Shown: positions 17,152-26,988, numbered from the stretch's first letter. The stretch: 64,000 nt of DNA from Rhizobium aethiopicum (GCF_014197535.1 NZ_JACIFV010000001.1:434001-498000), one strand, 5' to 3'. Program-made: numbers and translations. The notes: generated from the letters alone by a model not told the origin.

Positions 17152-18201
17152 ATGCAGAATGCAAGCACAAACGCACTGGTGGCGCGCGAGTCCATCCGCC
17201 CAGGGCCAATGACGGATATCCAGAAGATCGCGCAGCACATGGCGCGGCTCAACGTCGCCGCGCTGCCGCGCAACTACGAACTCTTTCATGAGGCCATCAT
17301 CGGGCACAATCCTGGTCTTGCACAGGATATCGCCGCGCTCGGGGCGCAGCCGCAACAGGCGATGCTCGACGAACTCGGACTGAAATGCCGCCTGGTCGGC
17401 CATTGCGGGCTGGCGGGCGAGACGTCGCGCAACGAAGCCAGCCGGACGCTGCGCGCGGTGGCGGAAAGGCTTGCCGAGGGATTGCGGCACAGAGACGCCT
17501 TTGCCCGCGCCTGCGGCACGATCCTGAAATCTGTCGGCGGTGATGAGGACCAGAGCCTTGCCGCCTTCATCGGCGAGGTCGATTACCTCTCCGCCTCGCT
17601 TGCAACGGTAATGTCGGCGGAGATGGAAACCGGTGCCAGACTGCAGGACGACATCGACAGACTGGAAATGTTGGAGCGCGGCATTGCGGCAATGCAATCG
17701 GCCACCGTCGCCGACAAGATCACCGGCCTTGCGAACCGCATCGCGCTGAACCGGCAGATCACCGAACTCTACGAACGTGAAGAGGGTGCCGCCGGCAGCG
17801 CGCTGATCATGGTCGATATCGACGATTTCACCGAGCTCAACGACAGATACGGCACTCAGGCAGGCAACAAGCTCTTGAAGAAGCTTGCGGCCCTCTTTCG
17901 AAAATCGGTGAAGAAGAACGATTTCGTCGCCCGCACCGAAGCCGACGAATTCGCCTTGCTGTTTGCCAATGTCGGCATGCAGGATGCGATTGCTATCGCC
18001 GAGCGCCTGCGCGCCTCGGTCGAAGAAAATCTCGTCTTCGCCACCTCCGACAAGGGTGACAGCGGCAGGCTGACCATCTCGGTCGGCCTGGCGCTCAGCG
18101 CCGATGCGGCAACACCGGGACAGCTCCAGGCCAATGCCCGCGTCGCGTTGCTTGCCGCGCAATCGAACCGCCGCCTGCCGGTGCAGGCTTTCGGCCGCTG
18201 A
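17152..18201 (+). CDS. GGDEF-domain protein with degenerate active site
   Basis: The 349-residue soluble protein has an N-terminal helical region (residues 1-190, no recognised sensor domain) and a C-terminal GGDEF domain. The domain keeps the metal-binding strand MVDIDDFTELND (residues 220-231), but the signature loop reads EADEF at residues 263-267 instead of GG(D/E)EF, and no RxxD inhibitory site is seen upstream. Loss of both glycines usually removes diguanylate cyclase activity, so it may act as a c-di-GMP or GTP sensor or through protein contacts. A tandem 20-bp repeat follows the gene. Confidence 0.85.
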   Translation: MQNASTNALVARESIRPGPMTDIQKIAQHMARLNVAALPRNYELFHEAIIGHNPGLAQDIAALGAQPQQAMLDELGLKCRLVGHCGLAGETSRNEASRTLRAVAERLAEGLRHRDAFARACGTILKSVGGDEDQSLAAFIGEVDYLSASLATVMSAEMETGARLQDDIDRLEMLERGIAAMQSATVADKITGLANRIALNRQITELYEREEGAAGSALIMVDIDDFTELNDRYGTQAGNKLLKKLAALFRKSVKKNDFVARTEADEFALLFANVGMQDAIAIAERLRASVEENLVFATSDKGDSGRLTISVGLALSADAATPGQLQANARVALLAAQSNRRLPVQAFGR

Positions 18202-18220
18202 GGCGTATCATCGCTGTCGG

Positions 18221-18319
18221 TGCGGACGAGCCTGCTCACCGGGGGACGAGCTGCTCGCCGCCGGACGAGCAAGCTCGCGGCCGGACGAGCAAGCTCGCCG
18301 GGGGATAAGCGGTCTTGCC
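18221..18319. repeat. Five imperfect tandem 20-bp repeats with internal dyad
   Basis: Units start at 18221, 18241, 18260, 18280 and 18300. The two central units are almost identical (GCCGGACGAGCAAGCTCGCC type) and the outer ones diverge progressively. Each unit contains the small dyad CGAGC-N2-GCTCG. The array fills the gap between the GGDEF gene stop and the ABC-F start and overlaps the probable ABC-F leader. It is not CRISPR-like, because units abut without spacers. Confidence 0.7.
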
Positions 18320-18350
18320 TTGGCGGGCGGTTTCGGCCAAAACGCCGGCC

Positions 18351-20234
18351 ATGATCACGATTATCGATATTTCCGCCCGCATCGCCGGACGCCTGCTTCT
18401 CGACAATGCCAGTCTCTCGCTGCCTTCGGGCGCCAAGGCCGGTCTCGTCGGGCGCAATGGCGCCGGCAAATCCACACTGTTTCGCGTCATCACCGGCGAT
18501 CTCGGCTCGGAGACCGGGGCAGTGTCGATCCCGAAGGCAGCGCGTATCGGTCAGGTGGCCCAGGAAGCGCCGGGAACCGAGGATTCCCTAATCGAGATCG
18601 TGCTTGCCGCCGACAAGGAACGTGCGGCTCTGCTTGCCGAAGCGGAAACGGCAAGCGACCCGCATCGCATCGCCGAAATCCAGATGCGCCTCGTCGATAT
18701 CGATGCGCATTCGGCTGAAGCGCGGGCTGCGAGCATCCTCGCCGGCCTCGGCTTCGACCAGGCGGCGCAAGCCCGCCCCGCCTCCTCCTTCTCCGGCGGC
18801 TGGCGCATGCGCGTGGCACTCGCCGCCGTGCTGTTTGCCGAGCCGGACCTGCTTCTGCTCGATGAGCCGACCAACTACCTCGACCTCGAAGGCACGATGT
18901 GGCTGGAGGACTATATCCGCCGCTACCCGCACACGGTCATCATCATCAGCCACGACCGCGATCTCCTGAACAATGCGGTCAATTCCATTGTCCATCTCGA
19001 CCAGAAGAAGCTCACCTTCTACCGCGGCAATTATGACCAGTTCGAGCGGCAGAAGGCGGAAGCCGACGAGCTGCAGACGAAGGCCAGGGCGAAGAACGAG
19101 GCAGCGCGCAAACATCTGCAGAGCTTCATCGATCGCTTCAAGGCCAAGGCTTCCAAGGCCCGGCAGGCGCAATCGCGCGTCAAGGCGCTCGAGCGGATGG
19201 GGACGGTCGCTGCCGTCATCGAGGATCATGTGCAGCCGATCACCTTCCCCGAGCCGGAGAAGCAGCCGGCCTCGCCGATCGTCGCAATCCAGGGCGGTGC
19301 CGTCGGCTACGAGCCCGGCAAGCCCATCCTGAAGAACCTCAACCTGCGCATCGACAACGACGATCGCATCGCCCTGCTCGGTTCGAACGGCAACGGCAAG
19401 TCGACCTTCGCCAAGTTCATCTCGGGGCGACTGTCGCCGGAGAGCGGCGAAGTGAAGCTCGCACCGAGCCTGAAGATCGGCTTTTTCGCCCAGCATCAGC
19501 TCGACGATCTGATCCCCGAGCAGTCGGCGGTGGAACATGTGCGCCGGCTGATGCCGGCCGAACCGGAGGCCAAGGTGCGCGCCCGCGTTGCGCAGATGGG
19601 GCTTGCGACCGAAAAGATGGCTACCGCCGCCAAGGATCTTTCCGGCGGCGAGAAGGCACGCCTGCTGATGGGGCTCGCCGCCTTCCATGCGCCGAACCTG
19701 CTGATCCTCGACGAGCCGACCAACCATCTCGATATCGACAGCCGCCGCGCTCTGATCGAGGCGCTGAACGATTACAACGGCGCGGTGATCCTGATCTCGC
19801 ACGACCGCCACCTGATCGAGGCGACCGTCGACCGGCTGTGGCTGGTCAACGGCGGCACTGTCACCACCTTCGAAGGCGATATGGACGAGTATCGCGACCT
19901 CATCCTCAGTTCCGGTAAAAAGAAGGAAGACAGGCCGCAGACCAGCGACGATACGACTTCGAAGGCCGACCAGCGCAAGCTCAACGCGGAAAAGCGCGCC
20001 TCGCTGACACCGCTGAAGAAAAAGATCAACGAAATCGAATCCTTGACGGCGAAGCTGGAGAAACAGATTCAGGCTCTTGATGCGGAGCTTGCGGATCCGA
20101 CTCTTTATGAGAAGACGCCCGCCAAAGCCGCCGAAAAGGCAAAACAGCGCGGCGAGGCCGCGGCAAAACTCACTGCTGCCGAGGAAGAGTGGCTGATGCT
20201 GTCGTCCGAATATGAAGAGGCAATGGCAGGATAG
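18351..20234 (+). CDS. ABC-F family ATPase (Uup/YheS-like translation or ribosome factor)
   Basis: Soluble protein of 627 residues with two ABC cassettes and no membrane domain. The first Walker A is GRNGAGKST (residues 34-42), the first signature is SGGWRMR, and Walker B runs LLLLDEPTNYLDLE. The linker is charged and lysine-rich as in ABC-F proteins. The second Walker A, GSNGNGKST near residue 344, is followed by SGGEKARLLM and LILDEPTNHLDID. A C-terminal coiled coil (residues 560-620) resembles Uup-type tails. ABC-F proteins act on ribosomes. The ATG was chosen over an upstream TTG at 18315 because MITIIDISARIAG matches family starts. Confidence 0.9.
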   Translation: MITIIDISARIAGRLLLDNASLSLPSGAKAGLVGRNGAGKSTLFRVITGDLGSETGAVSIPKAARIGQVAQEAPGTEDSLIEIVLAADKERAALLAEAETASDPHRIAEIQMRLVDIDAHSAEARAASILAGLGFDQAAQARPASSFSGGWRMRVALAAVLFAEPDLLLLDEPTNYLDLEGTMWLEDYIRRYPHTVIIISHDRDLLNNAVNSIVHLDQKKLTFYRGNYDQFERQKAEADELQTKARAKNEAARKHLQSFIDRFKAKASKARQAQSRVKALERMGTVAAVIEDHVQPITFPEPEKQPASPIVAIQGGAVGYEPGKPILKNLNLRIDNDDRIALLGSNGNGKSTFAKFISGRLSPESGEVKLAPSLKIGFFAQHQLDDLIPEQSAVEHVRRLMPAEPEAKVRARVAQMGLATEKMATAAKDLSGGEKARLLMGLAAFHAPNLLILDEPTNHLDIDSRRALIEALNDYNGAVILISHDRHLIEATVDRLWLVNGGTVTTFEGDMDEYRDLILSSGKKKEDRPQTSDDTTSKADQRKLNAEKRASLTPLKKKINEIESLTAKLEKQIQALDAELADPTLYEKTPAKAAEKAKQRGEAAAKLTAAEEEWLMLSSEYEEAMAG

Positions 20235-20361
20235 CCACAGTCTTTTAGGAAACGCCGCGGACTGCGACGCGTTACGAGAATTCCCGCCGATCTCAACCGA
20301 TCGTTAACCATAATTCGAAAGGTTGTCTCAACATTCATTACTGATTTGTTGAGCCCTTTCT

Positions 20362-21210
20362 ATGCATCGATTTTTCGTCCTTTCCTGCATCGCCCTTGCG
20401 GCCGCCCTCTCCGCCTGCAGCACGACCAGACAAGCTCCCGACACCTCGATCAAAACCGCTTCGGTGGTTGCGCCCGAGGGACGAATGCCTTCCGGCAAGC
20501 CCGCCAATGATGATGCAACGCCGCTCTTTGCCGGCCCGCATCACCTTTCCGGACGGACGCTGGAGGTCTCCTCGCTTGTCGATCTCAAGCTCAACGACAA
20601 GGAAGTCATTCTGAGCTTCGACGATGGCCCGATCCCCGGCCGGACTGACAAGGTGCTGGCGATTCTCGACCAGTTCGGCGTCAAGGGCGCCTTCATGATG
20701 GTCGGCGAGATGGCTGAGATGCATCCGGCGCTGGCGCGCAAGGTGGCAATGGAGGGCAATGCGATCGGCAGTCACACCTATGACCATGCCAACTTGACCT
20801 CGCTGAGCTTCGATGCGGCAATGGACGAGGTGCTCAAGGGCGAGCTGGCGGTGACCAAGGCGACGGGAACAGACGTCTCCTTCTTCCGCTTCCCCTATCT
20901 CGCCGAGAGCCAGAGGCTGCGCGCCGCCATCGCAATGCGCGACATGGTCGTCATGGATGTCGACATCGACAGCAAGGACTATTTCACCAGCACACCCCTG
21001 TCCGTGACGCAGCGGACGATGAACCTGCTGCACAAGCGCGGCCGCGGCATCGTTCTGATGCACGACATCCACAAGCGCACCGCGAGGATGTTGCCGACCC
21101 TGCTTTCGAAACTCGAAGCCGAAGGCTACAAAGTCGTGACGCTGAAGTTCAAGAAGCCGCAGGTACCGAACGACCTCGTCGCCTCGGCCGATTTCATAGC
21201 GACCCGCTAA
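20362..21210 (+). CDS. Polysaccharide deacetylase (NodB-homology) lipoprotein
   Basis: The 282-residue precursor has a lipoprotein signal with lipobox LSAC (Cys at about residue 19). The NodB-type deacetylase domain is complete. Catalytic Asp and metal Asp are in SFDDGP (Asp87/Asp88), the metal His pair is in HTYDH (138/142), RFPYLAES follows, DVDIDSKD is the central strand, and IVLMHDIH is motif 5. It probably de-N-acetylates or trims a cell-wall or surface glycan at the outer face of the cell envelope. Monocistronic by spacing. It is not NodB itself (lipoprotein, no nod context). Confidence 0.88.
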   Translation: MHRFFVLSCIALAAALSACSTTRQAPDTSIKTASVVAPEGRMPSGKPANDDATPLFAGPHHLSGRTLEVSSLVDLKLNDKEVILSFDDGPIPGRTDKVLAILDQFGVKGAFMMVGEMAEMHPALARKVAMEGNAIGSHTYDHANLTSLSFDAAMDEVLKGELAVTKATGTDVSFFRFPYLAESQRLRAAIAMRDMVVMDVDIDSKDYFTSTPLSVTQRTMNLLHKRGRGIVLMHDIHKRTARMLPTLLSKLEAEGYKVVTLKFKKPQVPNDLVASADFIATR

Positions 21211-21288
21211 GAAATGCCTTTTCGGCGAGTGTTGACCAGACCGCAACGCCGCTACTTTTAGTCGAGAGGATGTTAGGAGGAGAGTGAT

Positions 21289-21723
21289 TTGTTTCGCTAT
21301 CTCTGTGGCGCGTTATTCGCTTCCGCGCCGTTCGCTGCTGCCCATGCTGAATCTGCAAATTTCTGCAGAAACAGTTTCAACCCCAACGAAGCAGTCGAGT
21401 CCCGATTCATGGGACTTGAATACGCGCTTATCGCTCATGTTCTCGCGGAAAAATATTGCGGGGCAGAACCGAGCCCGATGCGCCCCCGATTTCTAGGGTA
21501 TATCGAGAAGCAGGGTTGCGATTCAGGAACTGAGATCTACAAAGACGTCGAGGCAGCTATCGCAAAAATGGAGGGCGCAGGCCTGAAACTGCTCGCTCAA
21601 AATGGAAACCCCAAGTTAACGATGTCCGACGAACAAGTGCAGGAATGGGCATCGACTGCTACGAAAGAGCTTGGAGGATGCGACGCGCTGAAAAAGGCTC
21701 ATGACGCCGGATTTGGACAGTAA
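21289..21723 (+). CDS. Small secreted cysteine-containing protein, unknown function
   Basis: The 144-residue precursor starts at TTG with a very strong ribosome site (TTAGGAGGAGAG) eight bases upstream. A signal peptide is predicted with cleavage after AAAHA (residue 20). The mature protein has four cysteines (residues 26, 57, 77, 131), consistent with two disulfides, and is mostly helical with a C-terminal GGCDALKKAHDAGFG segment. I recognise no family. Base composition is lower in GC than the neighbours, which may indicate a more recent arrival. Confidence 0.72.
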   Translation: MFRYLCGALFASAPFAAAHAESANFCRNSFNPNEAVESRFMGLEYALIAHVLAEKYCGAEPSPMRPRFLGYIEKQGCDSGTEIYKDVEAAIAKMEGAGLKLLAQNGNPKLTMSDEQVQEWASTATKELGGCDALKKAHDAGFGQ

Positions 21724-21856
21724 ACACTCCATGTGAGCGCGCTCGCTTGCCAGGGATGAGCCACTTGGAAGTCAGAGCGTGAAGCAGAAAACCGCTCACG
21801 TTTATCCGCATCATGCGCTAAATCTATGCAAAATCAACGAAGCCGGCAGCTCAGAC

Positions 21857-23896
21857 ATGAACCTTCATCTCGAAACGGACGAAGATCCACGCACCCGCCA
21901 GTTCATCGCCGAACATAATGCGCTCTCCGACGCGGCATTGAGAACGCCGCAATTTGCCGAAGATCGCGACGCGATCAAAGCGCTGATCGAGCGGCAGGAC
22001 AGGCTGATCGTGCCGATGCGCCGCGGGGGATGGCTGTTCGACTTTCGCCAGTCCAAGGATAATCCGCTTGGCCTCTGGCTGCGCCTGCCGGCCGACCAGC
22101 CGCCGTTGCCCGATGCCACCTGGGAGCCGGTCTTCGATCTTGACGCCTTCTGCGGCAGCGAGGGCAAGCGCTGGAGCTGGCGCGGCGCCGTCACCTGCCC
22201 GTGGGAGCCGACGCGCGTCCTGCTGATGCTTTCGGACGGCGGCTCCGACCTGGTCCGTCTGCTCGAATTCGACGCCGAGCGCAAACAGATCGTGAAGGGC
22301 GGTTTCGACACGCCCGCCGCGCGGTCACATGCTACCTGGCTGAGCCGCGATGAGATCTGTTATTTCGGCTCGATCGACCGATTTTCGGCGACCCGTTCGG
22401 GATGGCCGCGCGTCGGGCGGCGATTGAAGCGCGGGCAGCGCCCGGAAGATGCCGCCATCATGTTCGAAGCCGCCGATGAGGATGTCTATGGCTTCAATCT
22501 CGTCATCGACCCTGCGCTATCGGGCGCATCGGCCGATGCCGGATTGATCGACATTTTCATCGCCGGACACGAAATCGGTGTGGCGAGCGCTTTCCTCACC
22601 GCCGATGATGGCGCGCAACGGCACATCGATCTGCCCAAGGAGGCAGATTTTCAGTTCAATCATAATCATTGCCTCTGGCGGGCAAAGACCGACGAGCGCG
22701 TTGCGACCGGCAGCCTCGTGCTACAATCCTTCGATCCCGCCTCGCAGGCGCTGCTCGGGCCGGAACGGATCCTGTTTCAGCCTGGTGAGGGCCAGTCGAT
22801 TTCGCAGATGATGCTGATGCGCGAATGGTGCGTCTTCATCGTTTCCGACCGGCTGCGGCCGCGTCTTCTGGTGCTCGACCTGACACAGCCCGATGCCGAA
22901 CAGCGGGAAATCCCGCTGCCGGCAGAGATGCAGACGGCTTATGTCAGGCCGCTCCATGCGGATCTGCATCTTGGCGACGACACGCTTCACATCGTCGGCC
23001 AGGGATTCCTGCAGCCGCCGACCTGCTACCGCCTCGAACTGTCCGATCGCAGCAGAGAGCCAGAGCCGATCTTCACAGCGGCGGCGCCGAGCTATTTCGA
23101 TGCGAGCGATATGTCATCGGAACTGCTGGAGGCTGTGTCCGAGGACGGGACCAGGGTCGCCTACCGGCTGGTGCTGCCACGACGGTGGACCAAGGGCGCA
23201 CTGCCGGTGCTGATCTACGGCTATGGCGGATTCGACGTTGCGCTGTCGCCGAATTACTCCGGCGTAACCGGCCGCTGGCTGGAACAAGGCGGCGCCTATG
23301 TGCAGGCCTATATCCGCGGCGGCGGTGAGTTCGGGCCTGACTGGTATCGCAGCGCCAAGCGGCAGGGGCGAGACCGGGCCTTTGCCGATTTCGTCGCTAT
23401 CGCCCGCGATCTTGTCGCTCGCGGCTACACCGTGCCATCGCGGATCGCCTGCCAGGGCGGCAGCAATGGCGGCCTGCTGACCGGTGTGATGCTGACGCGC
23501 TACCCGCACGATTTCGGCGCGGTCTGGTGCCAGGTGCCGGTGCTCGACATGACGCGCTTCCACCTGTTCAGCGCCGGCCAGGCGTGGATGGACGAATATG
23601 GCGATCCGGAGACGCCGGCGGACCGGGAATTCATGCTCGGCTATTCGCCGCTTCACAGTATCAGGCCGGCCAGCGAGATCACTTATCCGCCGATCTATGT
23701 TGAAAGCTCCACCAATGACGACCGCGTGCACCCTTCGCATGCGCGCCGTTTTGCTGCGAGGCTGGAGGAAGAAGGACATCAGCTGCTCTTCCACGAATTC
23801 GGCTTGGGCGGGCATGGCGGCGACGGCAGTTCCGAGGAGCGCGCCGCCCGCGCGGCGATGGGTTACAGCTTCCTTCGCGAGACCATCATGCGTTAG
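21857..23896 (+). CDS. Prolyl oligopeptidase family serine peptidase (S9A)
   Basis: The 679-residue protein joins an N-terminal beta-propeller (residues 70-410) to a C-terminal alpha/beta hydrolase. The nucleophile Ser536 is in CQGGSNGGL, the acid is in the TNDDRVHPSHARR segment (Asp621 or 622) and His653 is in GLGGHGGDG. VLIYGYGGFDVALSP forms the oxyanion-side strand. It would cleave short peptides after Pro or related residues; no signal peptide was seen, so it is probably cytoplasmic. The ATG at 21857 (MNLHLETDEDPRT) is preferred to a GTG 78 bases upstream, whose extra residues are not family-like, although neither start has a strong ribosome site. Confidence 0.9.
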   Translation: MNLHLETDEDPRTRQFIAEHNALSDAALRTPQFAEDRDAIKALIERQDRLIVPMRRGGWLFDFRQSKDNPLGLWLRLPADQPPLPDATWEPVFDLDAFCGSEGKRWSWRGAVTCPWEPTRVLLMLSDGGSDLVRLLEFDAERKQIVKGGFDTPAARSHATWLSRDEICYFGSIDRFSATRSGWPRVGRRLKRGQRPEDAAIMFEAADEDVYGFNLVIDPALSGASADAGLIDIFIAGHEIGVASAFLTADDGAQRHIDLPKEADFQFNHNHCLWRAKTDERVATGSLVLQSFDPASQALLGPERILFQPGEGQSISQMMLMREWCVFIVSDRLRPRLLVLDLTQPDAEQREIPLPAEMQTAYVRPLHADLHLGDDTLHIVGQGFLQPPTCYRLELSDRSREPEPIFTAAAPSYFDASDMSSELLEAVSEDGTRVAYRLVLPRRWTKGALPVLIYGYGGFDVALSPNYSGVTGRWLEQGGAYVQAYIRGGGEFGPDWYRSAKRQGRDRAFADFVAIARDLVARGYTVPSRIACQGGSNGGLLTGVMLTRYPHDFGAVWCQVPVLDMTRFHLFSAGQAWMDEYGDPETPADREFMLGYSPLHSIRPASEITYPPIYVESSTNDDRVHPSHARRFAARLEEEGHQLLFHEFGLGGHGGDGSSEERAARAAMGYSFLRETIMR

Positions 23897-23996
23897 GATC
23901 GAAAGGAATGGAGGAGCAGAGCTTGTCGGCGCTCTTCTTTCTGCTACAAACAGGCTCAATAAATCATACTTTTCATACAGGCACGAGCGAAGCACC

Positions 23997-24923
23997 ATGT
24001 CCCCTATCAATCTCGCCATCGTCGGCGTCGGCAAGATCGTCCGCGACCAGCACCTTCCTTCCATCGCCAAGAACCCGGATTTCAAGCTCGTCGCCACGGC
24101 AAGCCGTCACGGCACGGTCGAAGGCATCAACAGCTACACCACGATCGACGCGATGCTCGACGCCGAGCCCACGATCGATGCCGTTTCGCTGTGCATGCCG
24201 CCGCAATACCGCTATGAAGCGGCGTATAAGGCGCTCGTTGCCGGCAAGCATGTCTTCCTGGAAAAGCCGCCGGGTGCAACGCTGAGCGAAGTGGCCGACC
24301 TCGAGGCGCTGGCGAACAAGCAGGGTGCGTCGCTGTTTGCCAGCTGGCATTCGCGTTATGCGCCGGCCGTCGAAGCCGCCAAGGCCTTTCTTGCCTCAAC
24401 GACGATCAAAAGCGTGCATGTGATCTGGAAAGAGGATGTCCGCCATTGGCATCCGAACCAGGACTGGATCTGGCAGGCCGGCGGCCTCGGCGTTTTCGAT
24501 CCCGGCATCAATGCGCTGTCGATCGTCACCCATATCCTGCCGCGGCAGGTCTTCATCACCGGGGCTGTGCTGGAATTCCCGGAAAATCGCGATGCGCCGA
24601 TCGCCGCCGACATTCACTTCCGCGATGCAGACGGCCTGCCGGTTCATGCCGAATTCGACTGGCGCCAGACCGGCAAGCAGAGCTGGGACATCGTCGCGGA
24701 AACGGCAGCCGGCCAAATGGTCCTCTCCGAGGGCGGCGCCAAGCTTTCCATCAACGGTAAGCTGACATTCGCCGAACCGGAACAGGAATATCCCTCGCTC
24801 TATCGCCGCTTTGCCGAAATCATCAAGGCGGGCAAATCGGATGTCGATCTCGCCCCCCTGCGCCACGTCGCCGATGCTTTCATGCTCGGAAAGCGGAAAT
24901 TCGTCGAGGCCTTCCACGACTGA
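23997..24923 (+). CDS. Gfo/Idh/MocA family oxidoreductase (galactose 1-dehydrogenase-like)
   Basis: NAD(P)-dependent sugar oxidoreductase of 308 residues. The Rossmann start is INLAIVGVGKIVRDQHLPS, with the family EKPP loop (VFLEKPPGATLSEV) at about residue 90 and a catalytic-domain segment WQAGGLGVFDPGINALSI containing the conserved Asp/His-type region. The motif set and length resemble rhizobial D-galactose 1-dehydrogenases, so aldose oxidation to a lactone is likely; arabinose or fucose are alternatives. The start is the ATG at 23997; the frame remains open far upstream inside the peptidase gene but that part is not coding. A long hairpin follows the stop. Confidence 0.83.
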   Translation: MSPINLAIVGVGKIVRDQHLPSIAKNPDFKLVATASRHGTVEGINSYTTIDAMLDAEPTIDAVSLCMPPQYRYEAAYKALVAGKHVFLEKPPGATLSEVADLEALANKQGASLFASWHSRYAPAVEAAKAFLASTTIKSVHVIWKEDVRHWHPNQDWIWQAGGLGVFDPGINALSIVTHILPRQVFITGAVLEFPENRDAPIAADIHFRDADGLPVHAEFDWRQTGKQSWDIVAETAAGQMVLSEGGAKLSINGKLTFAEPEQEYPSLYRRFAEIIKAGKSDVDLAPLRHVADAFMLGKRKFVEAFHD

Positions 24924-24932
24924 GTCATTTGA

Positions 24933-24965
24933 GGTCCTTGCCGGTCGGCTCCGACGGCAAGGACC
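24933..24965. terminator. Long hairpin terminator between convergent genes
   Basis: A 15-bp stem with one bulged G pairs 24933-24948 with 24951-24965 over a 2-nt loop. It lies between the stops of the oxidoreductase (plus) and holC (minus). There is no T-run, so termination may depend on the stem alone or on Rho. Confidence 0.65.
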
Positions 24966-24968
24966 CGC

Positions 24969-25418
24969 TCAAGCCTTCTTCTCCCACCGCCCTTCCGGCG
25001 TCTGCTGCCAATAGGTGAGGTTATGCCCCTCGCCTTTCAGCTTCTTCCATTGCACGCGGGCGCCTTCCAGCTGCTCCTGGTCGTGGCCGTCGAACATGAA
25101 GACGACGCGCTCATAGGCATCGGCCGACGGCGGCTCGGCGCCGTCGACGATGAAACGCACGGTCGCCGCATTGGCATTGTCCGACGTGACCGTCAAAAGC
25201 ACCGGCTGGTTTTCGGCAAAATCGCCTTCGTCGATCCCATGCGGCAGGAAACTCTCCTCGCGAAACGTCCAAAGATGCGCATCGAGTGCATCGCGCCGCG
25301 CGGCCTCGCTCGTCTGGACGACGACGCGCCAGCCGCGCTCGATGCTTTTGTCGAGGAGCGGCGGAAGCGCGTCTTCCAGCCTGGTTTCGGTCAGATGATA
25401 GAAGAGAACGTCGGTCAT
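24969..25418 (-). CDS. holC: DNA polymerase III subunit chi
   Basis: Clamp-loader accessory subunit that links the replisome to SSB. The 149-residue protein begins [20 protein letters not shown] and contains the HolC landmarks [24 protein letters not shown] and a C-terminal [16 protein letters not shown]. The start ATG overlaps the stop of pepA by four bases, a pepA-holC pairing seen widely in proteobacteria. Secure. Confidence 0.93.
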   Translation of the reverse strand: MTDVLFYHLTETRLEDALPPLLDKSIERGWRVVVQTSEAARRDALDAHLWTFREESFLPHGIDEGDFAENQPVLLTVTSDNANAATVRFIVDGAEPPSADAYERVVFMFDGHDQEQLEGARVQWKKLKGEGHNLTYWQQTPEGRWEKKA

Positions 25419-26908
25419 CGGGATTCATGATGGGCGCGAACGAGCTCGTCGAGCAGGCGCACGCCGAAACCGGAACCCCAGGACTGGTTGATCTCATCCT
25501 GCGGCGAGCCCATCGCCGTGCCGGCAATGTCGAGGTGCGCCCAGGGCGTGTCCTGCACGAAGCGTTTGAGGAAATGCGCCGCGGTGATCGAGCCGGCCTG
25601 ACGGCCGCCGGTGTTCTTCATGTCGGCGAATTTGCTGTCGATCAGCTTGTCATAATCCTTGCCGAGTGGCATCCGCCAGAGTTTCTCGTTTGTGGAAAGG
25701 CCGGCCGTCGTCAGCTGGGCGGAAAGCTGGTCGTCATTGGAGAACAGGCCGGCATGCACGTTGCCAAGCGCCACGACGATTGCGCCGGTCAGGGTGGCCA
25801 GATTGATCATGAACTGCGGCTTGAAGCGATCATTGCAATACCAGAGCGCATCGCAAAGCACGAGGCGACCTTCGGCATCGGTGTTGATCACCTCGATCGT
25901 CTGGCCGGACATTGAGGTGACGATGTCGCCCGGACGCTGGGCGTTACCATCGGGCATATTCTCGACCAGGCCGATGATGCCGACGGCGTTGACGGCCGCC
26001 TTGCGGGCGGCGAGCACATGCATCAGGCCGGTCACGGCTGCGGCGCCGCCCATATCCCCCTTCATGTCCTCCATGCCGGCGGCCGGCTTGATCGAAATGC
26101 CGCCGGTATCGAAGACGACGCCCTTGCCGACGAAGGCGACGGGACGGTCCTTGCTCTTGCCGCCCTTCCACTGCATGACCGCCAGACGCGGCGGGCGCAC
26201 GGAGCCCTGCGCGACGCCGAGCAGCGCGCCCATGCCGAGACGGCGCATTTCCTTCTCGGTCAGGATTTCAACCTCGACGCCGAGCTTTTCCAGTTCCTTC
26301 GCCCTGGCGGCGAATTCGACAGGTCCAAGCGCGTTCGGCGGTTCGTTGACAAGGTCACGGGCGAGATTGACGCCGCCGGCGATCGCTTCGGAATCGGAAA
26401 ACGCCTTTTTGGCGCCGGCCGCATCGGCGGTGATGATCGTCACCTTGACCGATTTTGCCGGCTTCTCCTCGTCGTCGTTCTTCTTTGTCTTGTAGGCATC
26501 GAAGCTATAGGCGCGCAGCAGCATGCCCAGCGCGAAATCGGCGGCGGCGCGTGCGTTCGTCTCGAGGCCGGGCACGTCGATGAAGATGGCGGCCTTGTCA
26601 GTATTCTTGATTTTCGATGCCGCAGCGCCGCCTGCCTTCAGCCAGTCATGGGCGGCGAGTTCGCCGGCCTTGCCAAGCCCGATGACGACGATGCGATCGA
26701 CGGGTGCGCCTTCCGGGGCGACAATATCGAGCGCGGCCGTGGATTTCGCGGAGAATCGGGCGATCTTCGCAGCCTTGGCGATCACGCCTGCCGGATCAGC
26801 CGTTTCGGCGCCTGCGGCGCTGTCGGCCTCGGCAGTCTTCAACAGGATCGCCAGCCCACCATTGAGCTTTACCGACTTCGAGAATGAAATTTCGAACTTT
26901 GCTGACAT
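25415..26908 (-). CDS. pepA: Leucyl aminopeptidase (M17)
   Basis: Cytosolic di-zinc aminopeptidase of 497 residues. The catalytic domain shows [15 protein letters not shown] (metal-binding Lys and Asp), [14 protein letters not shown] and the family signature [10 protein letters not shown]. The N-terminal macro-like domain carries the usual [16 protein letters not shown] segment. It is co-transcribed with holC through a four-base overlap. Divergent from the PAP2 phosphatase gene about 80-110 bp away. Secure. Confidence 0.96.
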   Translation of the reverse strand: MSAKFEISFSKSVKLNGGLAILLKTAEADSAAGAETADPAGVIAKAAKIARFSAKSTAALDIVAPEGAPVDRIVVIGLGKAGELAAHDWLKAGGAAASKIKNTDKAAIFIDVPGLETNARAAADFALGMLLRAYSFDAYKTKKNDDEEKPAKSVKVTIITADAAGAKKAFSDSEAIAGGVNLARDLVNEPPNALGPVEFAARAKELEKLGVEVEILTEKEMRRLGMGALLGVAQGSVRPPRLAVMQWKGGKSKDRPVAFVGKGVVFDTGGISIKPAAGMEDMKGDMGGAAAVTGLMHVLAARKAAVNAVGIIGLVENMPDGNAQRPGDIVTSMSGQTIEVINTDAEGRLVLCDALWYCNDRFKPQFMINLATLTGAIVVALGNVHAGLFSNDDQLSAQLTTAGLSTNEKLWRMPLGKDYDKLIDSKFADMKNTGGRQAGSITAAHFLKRFVQDTPWAHLDIAGTAMGSPQDEINQSWGSGFGVRLLDELVRAHHESR

Positions 26909-26988
26909 GTCTTCTCCGCTGGGATTCTTGAAATCCGTCCCTGGCGGATAATTTCGCGTTTGGCGGGTCTGTCAATGGCTCGCGACAC

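Noticed and set aside
17938..17952. Active diguanylate cyclase
   Set aside because: The signature loop is EADEF, lacking both glycines needed for GTP positioning, so I did not call it an active enzyme.
18221..18319. Possible CRISPR array
   Set aside because: The repeats abut without spacers, are only 20 bp, degenerate toward the edges, and no cas gene is nearby.
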